Shown piece by piece: positions 56,460 to 64,000 of a stretch of 64,000 bases of DNA. The notes under the pieces were generated by a model. That model was not told where the DNA came from, made no database searches, and was given only the letters and a program-made list of their open reading frames with translations. Origin of the DNA: Hesseltinella vesiculosa (taxonomy: Eukaryota; Mucoromycota; Mucoromycetes; Mucorales; Cunninghamellaceae); contig MCGT01000003.1 of NCBI GenBank assembly GCA_002104935.1, positions 310,001-374,000 on the forward strand, written 5' to 3'. Position 1 is the first letter of the stretch. The number at the start of each line of letters is the position of its first letter. Made by a program: the position numbers and the translations under genes.

Positions 56460-56771
56460 TCATGCGTGATATTGGGTTTGGAAGTTACCTCGCAAATAAA
56501 GCAAGTATTCATCTGTGGGATGATTCCCCAAGGCATCAAGTAACATGTCCTGAGCAGCATCGTTCTTGTTATCGTTTTTTTCTAGCTCGATGGCTAATAT
56601 CCAAACGTGTGGTTCCATGGGGAAATTTTCAATCAACGACCGTAATACAAAGCGTTGTTGTTTGATAGGAAGATGGTGAAGGTTGTCAAGCATATCTCTG
56701 ATGTGCTCTGCACCTGCAGAAATACCAGGAAGAGGTGGCCGAACAGATGGGTAGTTGGTTTGTAACATCAA
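56460..56771 (-). pseudogene. Truncated 5' gene fragment divergent from Fanzor (unidentified)
   Basis: Minus-strand frame starting MMLQTNYPSVRPPLPGISAG, then EHIRDMLDNLHHLPIKQQRF, VLRSLIENFPMEPHVWILAI and DMLLDALGNHPTDEYLLYLR, followed by a good donor (G|GTAACT at about 56490) and a nearby acceptor (TTTTCTAG at about 56428) after which the frame stops within a few codons. The helical, HAT/TPR-like sequence looks like the start of a larger protein that is missing. Either a very small protein (~97 aa) or a gene cut short. Not identified. Confidence 0.4.
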
Positions 56772-56894
56772 GAAAAGTTGTTTGAAGGAGAAAAAAAAAA
56801 TGCAGGACCAGCGGAAGGAAAGGCGTCGCGCTTTTTTTTTTTCTCTTTTTTCGTTTTTCTTTTATTTCTTCATTGCTGCCTTATTATTGTATTC
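56772..56894. promoter_or_regulatory. Short divergent region upstream of Fanzor
   Basis: Only 123 bp between the opposing starts, including a T-rich tract (56831-56875) directly before the Fanzor ATG. No individual element is identifiable. Confidence 0.35.
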
Positions 56895-59800
56895 ATGGAA
56901 CAACAACATCCACCGTTAGGAGCCAACAAAAAGATCATGCAATGCTGGTTTTTGATCCTTATCAATGTACCGACAGCAACGCTGAATGACTTGACACGTG
57001 ATGAAGACCGCTTCGCTACAACTCATCTACTGACACGCCAGCAAGCCATGATCCTGCTAACGTGGGTGCGTAAGCACCGTGGTGGTAATATGCAATGAGA
57101 GCACAACGTTGGCATTGGCATTGACTTTGTTTTTATAACTAGGATTACGTGTGTGCGAGGCTTGTGGCTCCCCGCATCATCAAACAAGCCGATCTCGACA
57201 ATGTCCATTTTATATCCCTCCATCACATCGTAAGTGCATCTTCTTTTCAGCTTTTGCATGGCTATTTAACTTTTATTTTTGATAGCGATCGTTGCCACAA
57301 CAAGCTCTGATAGTGACATGATGAACGAGATCAACGTTCTCCAGCGTCTTGGCGATGAGCAGTTGCGGGAGGCAGCACAAAATCAACACCCGCCTGAAAC
57401 ATGCCCAACCTGCGGCCTTCCTGGCCACTCACGATCATCCAACCCTGCCTGCCCATTCAGAGCGCTAAGCAAGAAGCAATTCATGTCATCACGACTGCCT
57501 GCCTCTGAAGATTACACTCGCGTCCGTAGTTTTGATTCCATTGTCCGACCAGCCTATCGCAACGTCCTGATCACCAACATCAAGGCCAAGTCCGATTATC
57601 TGCGTAGGACATTGACACGGCTGCAGCTTTTCCTGCTGGATTATGCCACCCATCACTCCGATCAAGTCCCGCCTTTTTTGTTTACACAGAACGGCCTTTA
57701 CTTGATGACTCAATTGACACGTGGTCACTTGAATGCATTCCTGGAACGGTCCGATGAACGTGTGCCGGGCACTGTGCTAACTCACTGGCATGAATTCAAC
57801 CAAGATTTGCTGAACGTCGCTACATATGACACCCCTGGTCATACCGCCGAGCTGTCCATGGCCTGTAAGCTTCAGGCTACTGCAAACCGTAATCACATTA
57901 CGGAGAACTTTGAAGGTCGAATCAAGAAGTTTGTGAAATTTCGCTTTGCTGTTGACGGTGAGGTAGGAAGCAGGCAGAAAAAAAAAGCGACATGTCCAAA
58001 TTTGGCTGACCTCCATACTTTTATTTTTCTCTTTGTAGGAACCTCCTTCCAGAATCCTCGGTATCATCAAGGATTACGTCTACCAAACCTTTGCCATGAT
58101 TGCCCGAAATATGGAGCCCCTACCTGCGGAAATACCAGAACGACATAGATCTCTTACGGTGCTGGTTTTGAACGAACTATGGGCGATGAAACCTCCACAG
58201 TTACCAACGATTACCCAAGAGACAATGCGTGCTGACCCAGGTCGGCATCTACCAATTTTACGAGCAATACTCGACGTGTATGATCATTACCGTGCAACAA
58301 TTGGTGATGAAAATGATATCGAAGTGCCCTCATTCACTCTTTTGCCGCTTCCTTCGTCCAAACCTCGGTTCGTGGACATCACACCTGAAAACATCACACA
58401 ACTCACAGGCTCTCGGCAATCACCAAACGACCAAGTGACAAGATTGCCACCATTTTTGCGCAAGCTACACATCTTTTGGCAAGTGTTTGCTTTTGAAAAG
58501 CTTGGATACCCCTGGTAAATGGATAGATGCAGGAGGGAAAATGTGGAAAATAAAACGAGCAAGAGGTCTAACCTTTTTTTTTTTTTTTTTAGCTTTGAAT
58601 CACTCCGCAGGGCATGGATTCGTGGTCATTTTTTTTCTGGTGTGATGCGAACGGATGGAGTGCAACTGCACGTTGTCTTTTCCCGCCTACCCCATGGCCC
58701 TGATCCACCTGTCATTCACACACCCGACCTGGCCAACCAAGACGTTGCTGGCTTCACTCTTTGTGGTATTGATCCTGGTCGGCGCGCAGTTATGACCACC
58801 TCCTTTGGGCGAGGCCATGAACCTCATGCGGTACGCCGAATGTCCATGAAAGAGTATTGCACCACCAGCAAGGAGTCGCATATTCAACGAGATATGAATC
58901 GTCGCAAGATCCAGCCCCTGCCATCGGTGCCTGAGCAAGTGCATGCCTACGAGACTATGGCGGACATTGAGGCGAATACGCCCATGACCAAAACCGCCGA
59001 TCCCGTTGCCATTCGCCAGACCGTCCAACACAAACTCATATGCTCCGAGTCAACCTTTGCCTTTTACAACACAGATCATGCGATCTCCAACTTCGAATTA
59101 GTCAAAGGCAAGCAACGAGCAATTGCCACTGCTGCCAACTTCATCACTACTGGATCTCGCAAGTACACCCGACGCTGTCGAGACAAGCGAAAGACAAGGA
59201 AAAATCGGAAGCAACGAAAGCGACAGGCACAACGAAGAAGGCATGCTCGGTTGCTGCAAATCAAGGACGAGTACAGCAACACGAAGTCTCGAATGGATAA
59301 TCTGGGGCGCTTGCGCGAACAACATGATGAGCTGATGGACCAGATGATGCGCATAACCTTGGACCATCCACTTGGTGTGCACCCTGAAACTCGACCCGAA
59401 GAAGACCAGCACCGATTTGCTCGGCAAATGAACCATGCACTAGATCAATATGGTACAGCTCATGATCTTGCTACAGCTGCCATAAACAGCGAAATTGAAG
59501 CATTGGAACAACATCTTCTGACACTCCAACAAAAATACCTCGACCCCCCTCAGCAACCAACGTAATACAAAAAATGGCCTATTTGCGTTATCTCATGTTC
59601 CTTTTCTATGTATAATCTAGCCGCATACGAGCCAGCAAGTTACCGCATCACGGCTCCCAAGAGACAGTGGATGGCCTGCCACTGATCTCATTCGGTGATG
59701 CCATGGTTGGTCGAGATGCCCAACATTTTCGTGGGCACGCAGTGGGCAGAACGAACAACGTCAGACAGCACTTGATCGAACGACAGCACCGAGCGTTGTG

Positions 59801-60196
59801 CATGGTTGCCCACACCAACGAGTTCTGGACCAGCCAGGTAAGAACGTCAAAAAATGAGCGTGGTGGGCATTTCTAATTTGCTGATCCAAACTAGAACTGC
59901 AGCACCTGTGGTGACCAACTGTCTCCCGTGCGCACGCAAGATCAGTCGTCTATCTTTGCTTTGAAGTTCTGCACCACTTGCCAAACGGTGTGGGATCGAG
60001 ACGTGTCCGCCGCTGCCAACATGTTCTGGATCCTTGACGAAACCATCAGCAACGGCGCTCGGCCGCTTGCGTTGACCCGCCCTCCTGAACACCACCAACC
60101 TCGCCCCACTCTCCCCGCCATTACCCTCTGGCATTCATGTAAGTGCTTGGGGCGTATAATATCTGAGCATCTCTCATACTTTTTTATATTGTAGGA
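56895..60196 (+). CDS. Fanzor protein: eukaryotic TnpB-like RNA-guided nuclease, ~948 aa
   Basis: Predicted programmable nuclease of the Fanzor/TnpB family, mobile-element-borne relatives of Cas12. Exons: 56895-57069, 57143-57229, 57286-57962, 58039-58514, 58593-59561, 59621-59837, 59895-60138, and 60195-60196, which only completes the TGA; phases agree throughout. Two zinc knuckles with identical spacing (C-x2-C-x4-H-x7-C) at residues about 63-79 (CEACGSPHHQTSRSRQC) and 127-143 (CPTCGLPGHSRSSNPAC). RuvC-I: GFTLCGIDPGRRAVMTT, Asp near 532. A long basic helical insert follows (RRCRDKRKTRKNRKQRKRQA). RuvC-II region: LPLISFGDAMVGRD near 814-826. Zinc ribbon: CSTCG (869) and CTTCQ (893). RuvC-III: WDRDVSAAANMF near 900-911. 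No stop or frameshift; all motifs intact. If the last intron is retained the protein gains about 17 residues. Guide RNA and element ends are not established. Confidence 0.85.
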
Positions 60197-60343
60197 AAAC
60201 GAAAAAAAAAAACTACCATCAATAGATGGCAACGTCAGCGTTTTTTTTTTTTTGGTTGATGTTTGAAGTATATTTACAGGTAAGATTGCAAAAAAAAAAA
60301 AAAAAAAAGTCATATTCTCACCACTTTCCTCAATTTCTCATGT

Positions 60344-60497
60344 CTTTGCGACATTTGCAATCCTTTGGCATCTTCCCAATTTATCGTTATTGGTAAGTTA
60401 AATTCTATTCGCCATCATATGCTAAACTTATCCTTCACATTTCCATGTTTAATAGCTCTTTTTGCGACATTTGCATTCCTATCACTGCGACATTTTT
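60344..60497 (+). repeat. Short direct repeats just downstream of Fanzor
   Basis: TTTGCGACATTTGCA occurs at 60345-60359 and again at 60461-60475 (in a CTTTTTGCGACATTTGCA context), each followed by a near-identical WTCCT; a shorter copy, TGCGACATTT, is at 60486-60495. They lie 150-300 nt past the Fanzor stop. The same TTGCGACATT core appears once at about 36825. Confidence 0.55.
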
Positions 60498-60526
60498 CGT
60501 GAAAAGTGTAATGGTTGTGACACAAA

Positions 60527-60532
60527 AATAAA
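60527..60532 (+). terminator. Possible polyadenylation signal of Fanzor
   Basis: AATAAA about 330 nt after the stop, following the direct repeats. If used, the repeats would be part of the transcript. Confidence 0.3.
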
Positions 60533-61819
60533 AAAAATTCTCACCGCAAAAAGCTCTAGCCAATGGGCGTCCGGGATGTCTAAGAGTGTTAAAGTGACAG
60601 ATGGATGCTTCAGAATGCACGCGACTCCGCTTCCTGTCTCGAAAGAGCCATCGGCCTCACGTACTGATGATATACAAAGAAGTGTCGCTGATCACTTTGG
60701 AAGAGCTCTTGTCAAGAGTAGAAATTAAGAAATGGACCGGACACGAGGCCATGCAGGGCGGAGCGCATTTTGAAAGGGAGCTGCGTTCAAGTGCGTCTTG
60801 CTTTTTCTTTCTCTTTTGCTTTTTTATTTCACATCCTTCATTTATCTTCATCATGGAGCTAAAAAGAATGTAAAAAAGCATCGATACGTATAAGGCTTAT
60901 GTTGAACATGACAAGACCAAAGCGAAACATTCTGAAAGAGACGATTTGTTTAAATGTAAAACGCGTTGCTTCATGGTCTCCGATGATTTCATTTGGTTAA
61001 AAATTCTATGCCATGGATTAGGTCACAAACAAGTACAAAGTCCTCTAACTGTAAGCTTTACTCGTCATGGCTTTACAGCTGCTAATCGTTGCCTTTGTTT
61101 GTTACGGTGAAAAACTCATGTCCAAAGCGCAGCTCAACATGGTCGACAGGCCGCCACGAAGCAAACAGCCCAGTTGGAAAGAGCCTCTCCCAAAAAATTA
61201 AGTTGAAGGATCCTCACTCTCTATTGCTTGGCGCAAATGACAGCGTCACGGACGTCCAAGACGCTGTCCTTCTCTGGGCCAATCACATTCGCTACGTCTC
61301 CGTCTGCTCTCAAGTCTTCTTTAGTTATGATGCGTTACACGCCATGACTTCAGGAAGGTTGACCATGTCAGGCAGGGCCATTTCCTTCTGATGAAAAGGA
61401 ACAAAGTGAGTTTAGAGGTAAGCGATTCTAGCACCTGATTGGATATTAAGAAATCGAACTTTTTTTTCTTGCAGTGCCACATCGAATCTCCGTCCCTTTT
61501 TCTTTGCTCTTTTTCTTTTTGTTCGTCGTTTTGCATGACCTTCCTCCTAACAAAGATCTTATTTCTAGTGTAGTTCTCTTCTCCTCCTCACAATATCACC
61601 TACTATCTCCCTTATTTATTCATATACCAAAACTACATTGTTTATGTCATTGCTTGATTAAATCCCTTTCCAGTTTACTTTTTTGCTTGTACACTTTTTT
61701 TTAATCGTTGCATGCCACTTCTCACTTCACAAGCTAGGATCTACCTTATATGCAGGCAAGTCATGGATAAAAAGAAAATGATTGTTTTACTGATCCGATG
61801 TTACCATTACAACCTGTAG

Positions 61820-64000
61820 CTTTGTCTCCCTGGGTGGCTTTATTGTAAGTCGAGAATAGAGTGCAAGGGTTCACAAAAAATAAGCTTTGTAACAAGGGTG
61901 TGAGCTCACTTTTTTTTTTCTTTTTTTTTTTTTTTTTTAGTATGGGTAAAAAAAGGGGACACCAACAGTGGAGAGAGGACTTACCAAAAAGAAACTGTTT
62001 ATAGATTCGATAATTCTATTATTGAAGCGTACGTAGCAGCTCCTGAATTTACAAGAAACTATCATCTGGACCCGGACAGTGGAGCTGGGATTGCCGCGGT
62101 TTCAGTAACGCTGGGCGCAGGATTCCTTGCCTCCTTTGTAAGCTATCCCGGGACTCGACGGTTCACGTGTACTGATGCATCCCACCTAATATTTATGATA
62201 GATGTCTGGCTTTGTTGCCGATCGACTGGTAAGCATTTTGTAGCTTAGGGAGTTGGCCTCACCTTTCCTTTGACAGGGTCGTAAATTTCTCTTTTATGTT
62301 GCTGGCATTCTAAACGTGGTTGGCAGCATCATCCAATGCACTGCTCCCAATTTGGCTGCCTTTTTGTGTGGGCGTGTCATTACCGGCTTGGGCCTTGGGT
62401 AAGGACGAAGCTGCTGGGACGGGGTGAAGCTCACTCACTTTTTTTCTTCTAGTACTTTTAGCATGCTTGTGCCGCTTTGTAAGAGCAGCGATGCAAGGGG
62501 ACGATCACCAGCAACGACTGACCATCTTAAAATTAGACCAAAGCGAGATTGCACGACCAGAAAACCGAGGCCGACTGATTACCCTGTACCAAGTTGGCGT
62601 GACGCTTGGCATTCTGGTCGGATTCTGGATATACTACGGTGTCATGATGACAAACCCGTTCGCAACTTGGAAAACGTTGCTGGCACTACAGCTTGTGCCT
62701 AGCGGCATCTTGATCCTTGGTCTGCACCTGATTCCGGAAAGTCCTCGCTGGCTGATCTATCGCAACCGCTACAATGAAGCTTTACGGATCATGGCGCTGC
62801 TGCGGAGCGAAGGGGATAAAGATGACCTTGATTTGCAGATGGAATTCACCGGTGTGCGACAAGATGTTTGGTTTGATAAGCATTATACCCAAAAATCCTT
62901 CATGGGCCTCTGGTCAGCAGGCATCGAAAACAACCGCATTCGAACCCTGCTTGGTATGGGTATCCATGTGGGCACTCAGATCTCTGGCTCCAATGTGTTT
63001 ATGTACGTTTTTCTAAAAAAAAAAAAAAAAAAAAAAAAGGTGAAGCTCAACCTCTTGTTCTTTAGATTTTACCTGCCTGATATCGCCTCTGCCTCAGGAA
63101 TTGTTGATCACGGCAAGGCTCTGTTCTTTGGCTCTGGGATTACTGGAATCATTGGGTTTCTTGGCACTTTTCCATGTTTTCTCTTTGTAAGCAGGCTTTT
63201 TTTTTTTTGAGGGGGTTTGTTTGGAAGATGGCATTGATCTCTTTTTATTTTTAGATTGATCGCTGGCCTCGACGCCGTGTGCTTGTGTTTGGAGCGTTGG
63301 CCATGGCTGTGTGCATGCTGTTGATCGGGATTTTATCAGGGCTGTACGATGGTGACTTGCGATCAAGCACACTTCACCTGATGGCCGATTCCGCGTTTGA
63401 ATTCATGTCTAGCAACAACATCAAAGCCACCTATGCCCAGTATGCTCTTGTGTGTGTCTATCTCTGCTGTTTTGCTTTGTCTTGGGGTCCCACAGGATGG
63501 ATTTGTACGTAGCCAGAGCAGTGACCGAAAATAGATATCCGACTTACTCTTTTTCTGATAGATCCTGCAGAAATCTATCCTCAGATGATCCGAGCCAATG
63601 CCATGGGCGTGACCACTGCCACAAGCTATGCATCGAATTTGTTGATGACCCTTGTCGCCCCTTTTATGTTTACTAGCATGAAATTCGGCGTGTATCTATT
63701 TTTCGGCTGCATGTGCTTGCTCATGGCACTCGTGGTGCACGTGTTCTATCCGGAAACAAAGGTAAGGACTGAGGTAGCCGGACGAGTCACTAATATTTTC
63801 GTGTCGTTAGGGCCAATCCTTGGAAGAAGTGAATCTGATATTCTCAGGTGCGCTGATCGACCAACGACCAGGAGCACACCATCCAGCCACCGCAGCCGAG
63901 GCCTTGTTGCGTCTCGAGCAGGCTCAATTCCGCGAAAAACGGGATCGCCTGGAACGCCAACTACACGACCATGAACATGACCTGGCGGATGCACCGACAA
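61820..64000 (+). CDS. MFS sugar porter (5' end unresolved, runs off right edge)
   Basis: Twelve-helix major facilitator of the sugar porter family, plasma membrane. Exons read: 61820-61844, 61941-61945 (5 nt), 62005-62137, 62202-62228, 62277-62398, 62453-62478, 62537-63002, 63066-63186, 63255-63504, 63562-63761, 63811 to the edge. Joined sequence: FVSLGGFIYGFDNSIIEAYV (helix 1 motif), SGFVADRLGRKFLFYVAGIL (loop 2-3 signature), GRVITGLGLGTFSMLVPLYQ, SEIARPENRGRLITLYQVGV (PESPR-type motifs), LIPESPRWLIYRNR, IDRWPRRRVLVFG, LCCFALSWGPTGWIYPAEIY and HVFYPETKGQSLEEVNLIF. All phases agree. The sequence before 61820 has an in-frame stop and a likely acceptor (CTGTAG), so an initial exon lies upstream but was not found. 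The visible C-terminal tail is hydrophilic. Substrate is not predictable. Confidence 0.85.

Larger units (their letters stand above)
60197..61819. other. Interval between Fanzor and sugar transporter; remnants only
   Basis: After the repeats and an AATAAA (60527-60532) there are broken frames: LITLEELLSRVEIKKWTGHE near 60690-60750, YKAYVEHDKTKAKHSERDDL near 60890-60950, and DPHSLLLGANDSVTDVQDAV then LLWANHIRYVSV near 61210-61310. They look like pieces of one or more inactivated genes; none is identified. 61480-61700 is T/C-rich and may be the promoter/5' end of the transporter. Confidence 0.4.

Noticed and set aside
59942..60313. Antisense frame overlapping the Fanzor zinc ribbon
   Set aside because: Complement of the conserved RuvC-III/zinc-ribbon exon, ending in poly-F from a homopolymer.
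61089..61391. 100-codon plus frame (DPHSLLLGANDSVTDVQD...) as an intact gene
   Set aside because: Protein-like but with no start context, splice partners or recognised family; treated as a remnant.
1..64000. tRNA, rRNA or CRISPR arrays
   Set aside because: No cloverleaf with A/B boxes, rRNA core sequence or regularly spaced repeat array was found by eye; a covariance-model scan was not possible here.

Overview
This is a gene-dense stretch of a fungal nuclear genome, most likely an early-diverging fungus of the Mucoromycota (Mucorales-like). The evidence is short GT-AG introns (about 50-100 nt) in most genes, many with long T homopolymers next to the 3' splice site; close divergent and tandem spacing; and a gene set of housekeeping proteins together with a Tubby-like protein, a GH17 glucanase, several secreted or membrane proteins and a eukaryotic TnpB relative (Fanzor). 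Splice sites were read by eye; most multi-exon models were checked for phase and close in frame, so exon boundaries should be good to about 1 nt.

Layout. 1-4181 (-): 5' part of VPS8 (CORVET tethering complex), running off the left edge. 4632-6715 (-): splicing factor SF3b subunit 2. 6716-9000: no intact gene, with a small repeat cluster and a degraded coding fragment. 9001-15354 (-): a very large kinesin-4-like motor. 16082-17208 (-): unknown Ser/Thr-rich protein. 17863-19186 (-): Tubby-like protein. 20603-21088 (-): small secreted, probably GPI-anchored protein. 21373-22332 (-): secreted GH17 glucanase. 22333-25892: no recognisable gene. 25893-27935 (+): intronless F-box/LRR-like protein. 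28038-29280 (+): decayed Fanzor-like relic. 29336-32986 (-): NST1. 33757-35400 (-): SLC35C2-like nucleotide-sugar/triose-phosphate transporter. 35757-36346 (-): SmD2. 36347-38494: gene-poor. 38495-38808 (-): tiny doubly acylated MGCC protein.

38979-40686 (-): CSA/ERCC8, divergent from 40905-42707 (+): cytosolic Phe-tRNA synthetase alpha. 43473-44267 (+): casein kinase 2 beta. 44637-45821 (+): unknown multi-pass membrane protein. 46047-47644 (+): AMPK/SNF1 beta subunit. 48932-50492 (-): O-fucosyltransferase-like type II membrane protein. 51132-52025 (-): ribulose-5-phosphate 3-epimerase, divergent from 52448-52823 (+): MOZART1. 53349-54453 (+): BRX1. 54454-56460: decayed coding remnants. 56895-60196 (+): an apparently intact multi-exon Fanzor protein. 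From 61820 to the right edge (+): an MFS sugar porter, incomplete at the 3' edge and unresolved at the 5' end.

The most notable element is the Fanzor gene: a complete split RuvC nuclease with zinc ribbon, preceded by two zinc knuckles, lying in a degraded neighbourhood with short direct repeats just downstream. A second, stop-containing copy of the same kind of protein sits about 28 kb away. The window also has unusual exon structures: a 5-nt and a 13-nt internal microexon, a start codon apparently split by an intron, and two GC-AG introns in one gene.
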